Shown here in pieces: positions 17,800 to 25,202 of a DNA stretch of 33,019 nt (its first letter is position 1; the number at the start of each line of letters is the position of its first letter). The stretch spans positions 1 to 33,019 of the forward strand of contig JAJYKK010000034.1 of NCBI GenBank assembly GCA_021788645.1, given 5' to 3'. The notes beneath the pieces are model-generated. The model worked only from the letters and a program-made list of their open reading frames with translations, did not search any database and was not told the origin of the DNA. The translations under genes were made by a program, and so were the position numbers. The DNA is from Pseudomonadota bacterium (lineage in GTDB: Bacteria; Pseudomonadota; Gammaproteobacteria; Burkholderiales; JAKAFK01).

Positions 17800-18768
17800 T
17801 CACCGCCCAGAGAACCAGCCACCACCACCTGCCTGACCGTGCCGGCATGTCACGCTGCTGGCGCCCTTGCCCACGCCGACGACCAGTTTGAACGTCTGCG
17901 GCAGGCCATCGATGATGTAGTAGCCATGCACCAGGCGACTGTTCATCAGCTCAGTCTGGCCGTTGGTGACGTTGAACACGGCTGGCGCGTCGGTGTATTT
18001 CATGTCGGGCGGCATCTGCAGGTAGGTGTGGCCGCCCCCTGCGAAGACGCGCACCGGCTTCAGATCGGCGTTCTCAAGATCGGCATGGCCGTCATCCACC
18101 TTGCAGGTGAAGTCGAAGTCCAGGCTGGCAGGGTCGATGCTGCCCATGGGGGCAACCACAGCCTTCTTCCTGGCCTCGACCCTGGCCTGCTCAGCCGCCC
18201 TCGCCTGCGCTGCCTGCTGCTGCATGTTGATCACCAGTTGCTGCGGGTCGTAGAAGCCGACCAGCGGCACGTAGTCATGGGCGTCGCTCACCAGGGTCAT
18301 GTAATAGACCCGCCCGGCGTCGGTCGTGACCACCAGGTTGGTCACCAGACCGGCCGCCGTGGGCTTGACCACCACCACGGGGCGATCGCCGGCGCCGGCC
18401 GATTGCACGAGCCAGCGCACCGAGTCGCCGATGGACATGTTGGTGATGTGCTCCCCGGTCATCAGGTTGATGACGCAAATGTGCAGCGGTGCGCAGGTGA
18501 TCGTGGGCCGGCTTTGGCCGTAGGGGTACATCACCTGACCATTGGTGCCGACGAGAGAAGGCGCGATCCCGGTTTGCAGCCATTCCTGACTGGCGTCCTC
18601 CGTAGCCCTCGACGAGAGCGGGACCGGAGCGACCCCATGGACCAGTTGGTCGCTGGTGCGTCCCTTGTCCGGGGTGCCGATCAGGTGAATCGTCGTCGTG
18701 CTCGGCATGGCCATCGCGGAGCTGGCCACCATGGCGAGCGCCACCAGTGCGTAGGGGAAGAATTTCAT
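17800..18768 (-). CDS. trbG: Conjugal transfer protein TrbG (VirB9 family)
   Basis: A 322-residue periplasmic/outer-membrane core component. Residues 1-20 form a signal peptide ending in AMA. The N-terminal domain has YPYGQSRPTITCAPLHICVINL (split here by the TITCAPLH typical of TrbG), and the C-terminal part has YYIIDGLPQTFKLVVG. A Gln/Ala-rich helix (about 180-205) links them. AAGGAA lies six bases before the start. The gene is packed between trbF and trbI with gaps of about 10 bp. Confidence 0.95.
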   Translation of the reverse strand: MKFFPYALVALAMVASSAMAMPSTTTIHLIGTPDKGRTSDQLVHGVAPVPLSSRATEDASQEWLQTGIAPSLVGTNGQVMYPYGQSRPTITCAPLHICVINLMTGEHITNMSIGDSVRWLVQSAGAGDRPVVVVKPTAAGLVTNLVVTTDAGRVYYMTLVSDAHDYVPLVGFYDPQQLVINMQQQAAQARAAEQARVEARKKAVVAPMGSIDPASLDFDFTCKVDDGHADLENADLKPVRVFAGGGHTYLQMPPDMKYTDAPAVFNVTNGQTELMNSRLVHGYYIIDGLPQTFKLVVGVGKGASSVTCRHGQAGGGGWFSGR

Positions 18769-18778
18769 GGCGGCTTCC

Positions 18779-19429
18779 TTACTGGCCTTTGGAGAAGACC
18801 TGCGTCCAGGTCACGTTCTTGACGAACAGACCGAGCGGGTTGTTCAGCATGACCTGCGGACTCTCGGCAAGCTTGGGGTCGATGCCCGTGCTGACATCGG
18901 CCTTCCAGTGCTCGACCGGCTGCGGCTGCCCGCCGTTCACTCGGACCTCATCCCAGCCGACCTGCCACGTGTCTTTGCTCACTGGCAGGATGCTGGTGAT
19001 GTTGGCGCTCACCGTGAAGTCGCCGAACGGCGGATGCTTGCTGTAGTAGCCGTTGAGATAGGCGGCGGTGTCGCTGCTCGCCATGGCGTAGACGCGGTGG
19101 ATCAGCGTTTTCTGGGCTGCAGGGTCGGGGATGACGGTCCTGGCGTTCCAGATCCAGTTGGCGACCTGTGCCTCGATGATGCGTTGGTCCACGGCACCGC
19201 CCGAGATGGGTTGCGCCATGGCGACCGGATTGCCCATCTTGTCGATCGCCACGACGTAGGGCTTAATCTTGGACTGGGCACCAATGAAGACGACGCCCGT
19301 GACGGCGGTCGCGGCGACAGCCAATGCGCCAATCGCCGCGTAGCGCCAGCTCTTGGCGCGGGCGAGCGCATCGCCATAGCGCTCATCCCACTCGCGGCGT
19401 GCGTTTAAATAGGGGTTGGCTTCCGCCAT
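18779..19429 (-). CDS. trbF: Conjugal transfer protein TrbF (VirB8 family)
   Basis: A bitopic inner-membrane assembly factor of 216 residues. It has the cytoplasmic start NPYLNARREWDERYGD, one membrane helix (about 29-47, AAIGALAVAATAVTGVVFI), and a periplasmic VirB8/TrbF domain with YVVAIDKMGNPVA and WQVGWDE. Two ATGs are in tandem (19432 and 19429); a perfect AGGAGG ends four bases before the second, so 19429 is preferred. The gene opens the trbF-trbG-trbI block and has a 28-bp repeat, shared with trbC, about 40 bp upstream. Confidence 0.93.
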   Translation of the reverse strand: MAEANPYLNARREWDERYGDALARAKSWRYAAIGALAVAATAVTGVVFIGAQSKIKPYVVAIDKMGNPVAMAQPISGGAVDQRIIEAQVANWIWNARTVIPDPAAQKTLIHRVYAMASSDTAAYLNGYYSKHPPFGDFTVSANITSILPVSKDTWQVGWDEVRVNGGQPQPVEHWKADVSTGIDPKLAESPQVMLNNPLGLFVKNVTWTQVFSKGQ

Positions 19430-19468
19430 CATTCCTCCTGTGCATGGGGGTTGGGCCTATGCCCTTAT

Positions 19469-19496
19469 CTGGGTTGCGCAGGAGGTTGCAACAGGT
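19469..19496. repeat. 28-bp dispersed repeat, copy 1 (upstream of trbF)
   Basis: It matches copy 2 at 28534-28561 at 23 of 28 positions in the same orientation. The common core is TTGCGCA, two variable bases, then AGGTTGCA. It ends 40 bp from the trbF start. On the transcribed (minus) strand TTGCAA is followed 17 bp later by ATAAGG, a weak promoter-like pair, so the repeat may carry a promoter or operator. Confidence 0.6.
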
Positions 19497-19540
19497 TCTG
19501 CTTGATGGAACCGTGGCTCTTGCTGGCGAGGCACCTGCAG

Positions 19541-21079
19541 CTAGCTGTCAGCGCTCTCGGCTACCAATCTGTCGGCCGTCGCGACGAAGTTTCCGATGCG
19601 GCTAAACGGAACAATTCGCGGGTTGTCGCAAACGACGGGAAAACGCGACACCACGACATGCTGGATCGTGTCGAGCGAAAGCTTCGCTTTCAATAGGTGT
19701 TCGCGGGCGCGCTCTTTAGTCAATGCGCGCTCATAGGCACGCACAAGCATCCGGTTAAAGCGAGCGAACCGTTCGGCGTCTGCTTCGATCCTCTCAAGGT
19801 CAACGAAATTATTCTTGCACTGGACGTTCCAAATCACGCCAGCGCGCAGGGCTACCACGTCGAACTCTCTACGAGTGATGCGCGTGATGCCTTGGACCAC
19901 AAAGCCCTGTTGCTCAAGTTCAGCAGCGACTGCCTCTTCGAATATGAAGCCAGCACGGATCTGAAACCGTTTCTGTCGGTCAAGACTTTGCGCCCTCCAG
20001 TGGTAAACGAATCGACTCAGCAGCGTTACGGTCGATCGATAGACGCCACCGACCAGCACGAAGGGGGCGTATGTCGAAAGGCATGCCATGTACTCGGGCG
20101 CTGTGTGTACAAGCGCAGACCGAAGAACCGGCGACACGCCGAACTCATCGCAGAGAGCTGCGAGCTCAGCAGGCGATATCGCAATCCAAAAATCGCGCTG
20201 AACGAAGGCAATTGATAGCCTCCGAACCAGTGCCGCAGCCGGTGCGAAATCCGTGTCCGCCAGATTGAATTCTGCATAGTGCGCCTCAATGGCGAGGATA
20301 TCGTTGCGCAGTTCGGCAGCGGAGAAGATCCGGTCCGGGAGCAGCGCTTCCCTCAACTCCAGCATCTCGATGCCCTTTTCTGTCATCGGCATCTCGGTGA
20401 TTCGCGCTCGCTCGGGTTCGAGAAAAAGAGAATCCAGCATGGCTAATTCCGCCGACTCGAGCTCCGCCAGCCCGAGCCTAGCCCGGGCCAGCCTCACGAG
20501 CAGCGCGTTTTGCGCGCCAATCATCTCCACGGCGGTGAGCTCGATGATCGGCAGGAAGACGTTGAGGGTGTCGAGTGGATTTACGACATTCCGGCCGCGA
20601 CATGCTGTTGGGAGCATATGCAGTAGGCCAACGAAGTGGCGCCGCCGAGACTGCAGATAGCCAACCATTGTTCCGACCGTCTGGAATCCCTGAGCGACAT
20701 CGCCGAATCCATGGCGAGTAAAAGCTGTCGCGATCGATGCGCCTTGGATCAGTAGCTTGGTGAAGCGAATGCCAAAGTTCTTCCCAAACTTAGCCTCAAG
20801 CCGCTGACGCACCCCTTCGAGGTGGCTGTGGCCCCCAGTCACGCCAGCCACCGGCAGCGAAAGCAGGGTGTTCTCGAAGCTCTCGTCGCCCCAATCGACT
20901 GTGATCAAGTTGATCCATTCTTCAATCGCGCGCAGCGTGTCGAACCAGGCGAGCGTGGCTGAGAGCGGCTCATACTGGGCAAGCGCCTCTGTGATCTGCC
21001 GCTCTTGAAGGGCAATGCGGTCTATAAGCGCCTGTTCGGGTGGTGACGCGGTCAAGGGCTCTTTTCTGTTTGTCGCCAA
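19541..21079 (-). CDS. Uncharacterised protein with C-terminal PD-(D/E)xK nuclease-like domain
   Basis: A 512-residue protein inserted between trbL and trbF. The first about 370 residues are mostly alpha-helical in appearance and match nothing I recognise. The C-terminal part looks like a PD-(D/E)xK fold: helix GFIFEEAVAAELEQQGF (Glu381/382), then Asp407 in REFDVVAL, and Gln420-Cys-Lys422 in NVQCKNN. The arrangement E...D-x12-QxK is like Mrr/RecB-type nucleases, with Gln in place of Glu. Start choice: TTG at 21079 has GGAGGAAGGAG about 10 bases upstream; ATG 21118 and GTG 21163 lack a Shine-Dalgarno. The base composition is less GC-rich than its neighbours, suggesting separate acquisition. 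It is not a known Trb component; defence, entry exclusion or replication roles are guesses. Confidence 0.75.
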   Translation of the reverse strand: MATNRKEPLTASPPEQALIDRIALQERQITEALAQYEPLSATLAWFDTLRAIEEWINLITVDWGDESFENTLLSLPVAGVTGGHSHLEGVRQRLEAKFGKNFGIRFTKLLIQGASIATAFTRHGFGDVAQGFQTVGTMVGYLQSRRRHFVGLLHMLPTACRGRNVVNPLDTLNVFLPIIELTAVEMIGAQNALLVRLARARLGLAELESAELAMLDSLFLEPERARITEMPMTEKGIEMLELREALLPDRIFSAAELRNDILAIEAHYAEFNLADTDFAPAAALVRRLSIAFVQRDFWIAISPAELAALCDEFGVSPVLRSALVHTAPEYMACLSTYAPFVLVGGVYRSTVTLLSRFVYHWRAQSLDRQKRFQIRAGFIFEEAVAAELEQQGFVVQGITRITRREFDVVALRAGVIWNVQCKNNFVDLERIEADAERFARFNRMLVRAYERALTKERAREHLLKAKLSLDTIQHVVVSRFPVVCDNPRIVPFSRIGNFVATADRLVAESADS

Positions 21080-21166
21080 AATCTCGGATCTCCTTCCTCC
21101 GTCGCCAACCGGCTCCATCGTCGCGAGCGGATCATGGCGAGCATTGCCGCCAGCGGACGCCACCGA

Positions 21167-21439
21167 CTAGATATCAAATTCTCTAGCTCGGGCCTGAGGT
21201 ACTTGGCGTGCCATCCTAGCCTTCTCGAGCACTGCGGCGACAGACAAGCTGGCGACGCAGAAGACGAGCCACAGGCCCAGTTTCCATCCCACTGGTTTCT
21301 GGATCAGGACCGCGAAGGACACGGCATTGACCAGCTTGATGAGCCCAATCAGCAAAGCCCGTGGATCATGACGCCAGGCATGCGCGACGCGCGCTCGCAT
21401 GGCATCCACCAGTTCGTCTCGCAGCACATTTCGCGCCAT
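21167..21439 (-). CDS. Small two-helix membrane protein
   Basis: A 90-residue protein. An amphipathic, Arg-rich N-terminus (1-27) precedes two hydrophobic segments (about 28-46, ALLIGLIKLVNAVSFAVLI, and 53-71, KLGLWLVFCVASLSVAAVL) with a short loop, then a basic tail. The ATG at 21439 is three bases after the trbL stop, and its GGAG lies inside the end of trbL, so translation is coupled. The nuclease-like gene follows. I do not recognise the family. It could be a local secretion component, an entry-exclusion-type protein, or a partner of the nuclease-like protein. Confidence 0.7.
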   Translation of the reverse strand: MARNVLRDELVDAMRARVAHAWRHDPRALLIGLIKLVNAVSFAVLIQKPVGWKLGLWLVFCVASLSVAAVLEKARMARQVPQARAREFDI

Positions 21440-21442
21440 GCC

Positions 21443-23134
21443 TTACTCCGAATGACCGAGGCGAATCTGGATTCCACCGCCGCCACCTTCGTGGCGTGCG
21501 ATGTCGTCCTTGGTGCCAGCGGCTCGCCCGAGCCCGTCTTTCATCACGTTCCATGGGGATTTGCCTTCGTCCCCCTTCTCGCCTGCTTGCGTTCCTGCGT
21601 CACCGGCTCCCGCTCCAGTCGGCAGGTTCGGCGCACCCAGCATGTCCGCGCCACCATTGGCCGGCGCCGCCCCGGCGCCACTTTGCCGATCCTGCTTGAG
21701 CCGCGCCGACAGAGGGCTGGCGGGGCCAGCCTGCAACTGTCCTTGCGTGAGCTTGTCGGTCATCATCGACTGCGCTTTCGCGCCGGTCGCTGCGGCATTC
21801 GGCGTCACAGTGCCTTTGCCCGCCCCAGCACCTGAGTTGCCCATGCGCCCGGCGTCCGCAACGCCTTTGGAAGGCGCGCCAGAGGCAGGACCGCCAGGCG
21901 CTCCCCCTACGCCGCCAACGGAGCCAGCTGGGCTCGTGCCTGGCTTCGATCCGCCGATGCTGCCGGGTGAGCCGCCGCCGGCGCCGGTCATGGCCCCGAG
22001 CGAGGCGAGCTTGTCGGCACCGCCAATCCCGCCAGCGGCCGCGCCCGAACCAGCGGTGCCCGCGCCCACGAGTCCGGCCAGCTTGTTCAATCCGCCCTGG
22101 GCAGCGCCCACAGCCCCGGCATAGCCTGCGACTGCCGCCGCACCCGCGCCGGCCACACCACCGGCAACGCCAGCCGCGGCGCCCATTGTGTTGCCCAGGC
22201 TCATGCTGGGTGAGCCGTTCAGCATGCTGCTCGCGATGCCGGGAACCGTGACGCCCATGGCACCGTAGACCAGCGAGGACACACCGATGGCGATGGGGGC
22301 CTGCGGAGAGAAAGTGTCGGGGTTTGTCGCGAAGCCATGCAAAGTCGTGATCCAGCCATCAGCCAGCGACTGGCCAAGCCCGGTGATGAGATACAGAACG
22401 AAGAGCTTGATGCCAATGCTGAAGGCGTAGCCGAAGTACTTCTCCGCGAAGGGCTGCGTCCACTTGCTGCCGTTGAACCCCAGCAGCAAGGCTCCGCCGC
22501 CGATGATGAGGTAGCTTTCAATGTTGGCGATCAGGATCTGCACAGCCAGCAGCGCGTACGCCGCCATCACCATGATGGATGCGAGGACCGTCCCCAGGAA
22601 GAAGCCGAGCGAATCGATCGGATGCATGACCGAACTCACCTTCCCTTCGACCGTCCACATCGCATTGGAAATCCCGAACCCCTGGCCAAACACAGTCGAT
22701 GGGTCCAGTGCCGGGGATGCCGAGGCGGGCGACGCCGCCCCCACCGAACTGCCCGCGCTCTTGAAGCTGTTGATGATCATCGGGATCCAGGTCGGTGCCT
22801 CCGCCAGCAGCATGTAGAAAAATGCCAGCGACAACATCTTGAGAACGAACGCAGCGATGAAATCGCTGAGGTCGTTCTTCTTGAGCAGCCAGTTGATGCC
22901 CGTCCAGGCGATGTCCAGGCCAGCCAGCCCGACAAATAGGCCCTTGGCCAGCGTCAGCGCCTGGGTCATCCAGCCGGTCGTCGCTCCCTGAAACTGGTTT
23001 TGCAGATTGGTGAGAAAGCCTGCCCCGGAGGCGGAAATCGCCGGCGGCGCGATCTGTGCGTGCGCGGCGACGGGCGCCAGCAGCAGCGTGAGCAGGAGCA
23101 ACGACCATCGGGCAGCGAGGCGCGGATTCATCAT
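21443..23134 (-). CDS. trbL: Conjugal transfer protein TrbL (VirB6 family)
   Basis: A 563-residue polytopic inner-membrane channel component. A signal-like N-terminus ends near AHA (about 26), followed by the family segment NQFQGATTGWMTQALTLAKGLFVGLAGLDI. Several membrane helices occupy about residues 60-300. From about 300 the protein becomes a long Gly/Ala/Pro-rich tail typical of TrbL, ending in a charged segment. Tandem ATGs stand at 23134 and 23131; GAGGGG is better spaced for the second. The gene follows trbJ by 10 bp and is coupled to the 90-residue gene downstream. Confidence 0.93.
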   Translation of the reverse strand: MMNPRLAARWSLLLLTLLLAPVAAHAQIAPPAISASGAGFLTNLQNQFQGATTGWMTQALTLAKGLFVGLAGLDIAWTGINWLLKKNDLSDFIAAFVLKMLSLAFFYMLLAEAPTWIPMIINSFKSAGSSVGAASPASASPALDPSTVFGQGFGISNAMWTVEGKVSSVMHPIDSLGFFLGTVLASIMVMAAYALLAVQILIANIESYLIIGGGALLLGFNGSKWTQPFAEKYFGYAFSIGIKLFVLYLITGLGQSLADGWITTLHGFATNPDTFSPQAPIAIGVSSLVYGAMGVTVPGIASSMLNGSPSMSLGNTMGAAAGVAGGVAGAGAAAVAGYAGAVGAAQGGLNKLAGLVGAGTAGSGAAAGGIGGADKLASLGAMTGAGGGSPGSIGGSKPGTSPAGSVGGVGGAPGGPASGAPSKGVADAGRMGNSGAGAGKGTVTPNAAATGAKAQSMMTDKLTQGQLQAGPASPLSARLKQDRQSGAGAAPANGGADMLGAPNLPTGAGAGDAGTQAGEKGDEGKSPWNVMKDGLGRAAGTKDDIARHEGGGGGIQIRLGHSE

Positions 23135-23144
23135 GATCCCCTCT

Positions 23145-23834
23145 TCAATAGACCTGCGGGGTCGGATTGCTCAGCAACTGATCCTCGTTGTTCTGAGAGT
23201 GCTGCACGCCGTTTTGCCGGGTCGCGACGTAATTCAGCATGACCTGGTTGCCGGCCTGAATGTCCGACTGCAGGCTTTGCATCTGGTTGACCATCAGCCC
23301 GGAGATCTGGTTGCCCGCCTGCAGGACCTGCATGCGTCCTGAGGCCGACTGGCTCTGATCCTGGATCGCCTGCAGGGCGGACTGGGTGGTCTGGAAGTCG
23401 GCGGCGTGCAGGCCATACTGCTGCAGAGTGCCGGCGACCTGACTGTTCAGATTGCTGGTCCACTGCTGCAGGCTGTTGGCGTAGTTGGACAGCGGCGCAC
23501 TCGGCGCTCCGTACTGCTGCTGGATTGCCGCCACTGTGTTTTGCGACGCGTAGCTCAGGCCCTGGGCATTGCCGACGAGCTGGACCAGTTGCTGAAGCGG
23601 GGCTGCCGCGTTGGTCCAGAGCTGCTGCGGCATGTTTTGCAGGTTGCGCGCCTGGTTGAAGACCATCTGGAACTGCGCCTGGAGCTGCTGTGCCTGGGTG
23701 GCGTATTGCTCGACCAGCGTCAGTTCCTGCACGATCTGCTCGGGGAACGTGGCCCCGGCGATCATGCCCGTGGCGTGCGCCGGAGTCGTGACGATGGCTG
23801 CGAGTGCAGCCAGGATGAGGATGCGTTTCTTCAT
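23145..23834 (-). CDS. trbJ: Conjugal transfer protein TrbJ (VirB5 family)
   Basis: A 229-residue exported protein with a signal peptide (1-21, ending PAHA) and a Gln-rich helical body (VEQYATQAQQLQAQFQMVFNQA begins the family pattern; LQAGNQISGLMVNQMQSLQ later). VirB5-type proteins are minor pilus-tip components involved in host-cell contact. GGAG lies six bases before the ATG. It lies 12 bp after the repeat-protein gene and 10 bp before trbL, in the same operon. Confidence 0.93.
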   Translation of the reverse strand: MKKRILILAALAAIVTTPAHATGMIAGATFPEQIVQELTLVEQYATQAQQLQAQFQMVFNQARNLQNMPQQLWTNAAAPLQQLVQLVGNAQGLSYASQNTVAAIQQQYGAPSAPLSNYANSLQQWTSNLNSQVAGTLQQYGLHAADFQTTQSALQAIQDQSQSASGRMQVLQAGNQISGLMVNQMQSLQSDIQAGNQVMLNYVATRQNGVQHSQNNEDQLLSNPTPQVY

Positions 23835-23846
23835 GATGATCTCCGG

Positions 23847-25202
23847 TTACTGTCCGTTCTGTGGCACGCCGGTGGCCGAGCCGATCTGCTGCAAAGTGCT
23901 CGACGCATCCGTCGTCGCGGCAGTGCTGGCTGCTGTGTTGAGCGTGTTGCCAATGGCAGGAGCGGCTGCGGTCGCGGCGCTGTACGTCGCGTTGCCGTCA
24001 GTGGTCGCCGACGTCTGGACAGCCTGCTGCGCGTCATAAACCGACTGCTGCTGGTCAGCGGACTGCTGTGCAATGGCTGCGGCCTGCGTCCATGTCGGGT
24101 CGCCGGTTTTCCCGGCCATGCTGGCGTCGTACTGGCTGATGGCGTTGGCGGCTTTCTCGGAATACTGTGCCGACAGCCCGGCCTGCCAGGCCTGCGCTGC
24201 GGACACGGCGTCGTTCTGGTTCTGCTGGCTGACGGCATTCAGGGATGCCTGCTGCGCGTCGGCAGAGCTGGTATAGGCCGTGTCGGTATTGGCAGCCGTT
24301 GCCGGCTGCCCGGTCTGGACGCCGGTCTGCGCCGTGATCTGCCGCGAGGCATCTTTCGTGCTGGTGGCACCGGCGGTTTGCCCCTGCCGTACACCGGTCA
24401 TGGATTGGATCTGCTGCAGGGAGTCTGCTGCGTTCGAGACCGCGGATGCAGCGGCCGCCGCATTCAACGCGCCCCCAAGAACAGGGGCTGCAGCGACGTT
24501 GCCGGCGTAGGCCGAGTTGGCCATGTTCTGCTCGACCGCGTTGGCGGCCCACCACGCAGCGGCGCAGTAAGGGTTTCCACAGGACGCGGCGTTCTGCGCG
24601 TCCTGCACGGCCGTCTTGTTCGCCTCGAAGCCTGTCGTCGACAAGTTGTTCATCAGCGCCTGCGTCGCCGCGCCGGCCACGAGGTAGCTCGTGTCGTCGT
24701 GCGGAGTGACCTGCCCGGTCTGCACGCCGGTCTGCGCGCTGATACCGCTCAGAGAATTTGCGGCGCCGGACGAAGCGGATGCCTGGGCCGAATCGCTGTT
24801 GGACTGCGCAACCGCTGGAGCCGCATTGACTTCCGTGCTGTAGGCGCTGGCCTCGGATGCCTGATCCTGCTGCTGAACCGGAATCTGACTGTCCGCCTGC
24901 GTCTGGTTGTCATTGGCAACGCTCTGCGCCTGATCGGCGGCCTGCTGCCAGACATCCCCGCCCAGCGCGCTGCCACCTGCGTTTGCAGCATCCTGGTTGG
25001 AAATGCCCTGCGCCGTATTGGCGGCGGCCTGATAGGCCTGCTGGTCGTAGTAGGCCACGCCCGCGCCGTAGGAGCTCGTCGTGTTCTGCGTTGCTGCAGC
25101 GCTCAACGCGGACTGAGGATCGGGGGCCGACGCGGTCTGCGCGCTGGCCGTGCCGACTACGGCCGCCAAGACGACGGCCAGAACGTGCTTTTTGGTGTTC
25201 AT
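23847..25202 (-). CDS. Secreted Ala/Gln/Ser-rich repeat protein, novel
   Basis: A 451-residue protein with a signal peptide (about 1-21, ending TASA) and a low-complexity body rich in Ala, Gln, Ser, Asn and Thr. Three related segments of about 38 residues occur at 127-164, 238-275 and 413-451. Each starts AAP and ends with I-x3-TGV-x2-GQ (one extra residue in the last); a fourth short copy of the ending is at 289-299. Two cysteines (208, 213 in CGNPYC) could form a disulfide. The start overlaps the trbE stop by one base (TGATG), so it is translated with trbE. No family is recognised. A periplasmic or surface role linked to the pilus, perhaps with TrbJ, is an inference from position. Confidence 0.8.
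   Translation of the reverse strand: MNTKKHVLAVVLAAVVGTASAQTASAPDPQSALSAAATQNTTSSYGAGVAYYDQQAYQAAANTAQGISNQDAANAGGSALGGDVWQQAADQAQSVANDNQTQADSQIPVQQQDQASEASAYSTEVNAAPAVAQSNSDSAQASASSGAANSLSGISAQTGVQTGQVTPHDDTSYLVAGAATQALMNNLSTTGFEANKTAVQDAQNAASCGNPYCAAAWWAANAVEQNMANSAYAGNVAAAPVLGGALNAAAAASAVSNAADSLQQIQSMTGVRQGQTAGATSTKDASRQITAQTGVQTGQPATAANTDTAYTSSADAQQASLNAVSQQNQNDAVSAAQAWQAGLSAQYSEKAANAISQYDASMAGKTGDPTWTQAAAIAQQSADQQQSVYDAQQAVQTSATTDGNATYSAATAAAPAIGNTLNTAASTAATTDASSTLQQIGSATGVPQNGQ

Noticed and set aside
16648-18822. Plus-strand open frame (724 codons) opposite trbI and trbG
   Set aside because: It is His/Arg/Ala-rich without a family pattern and spans two well-supported minus-strand genes and their junction.
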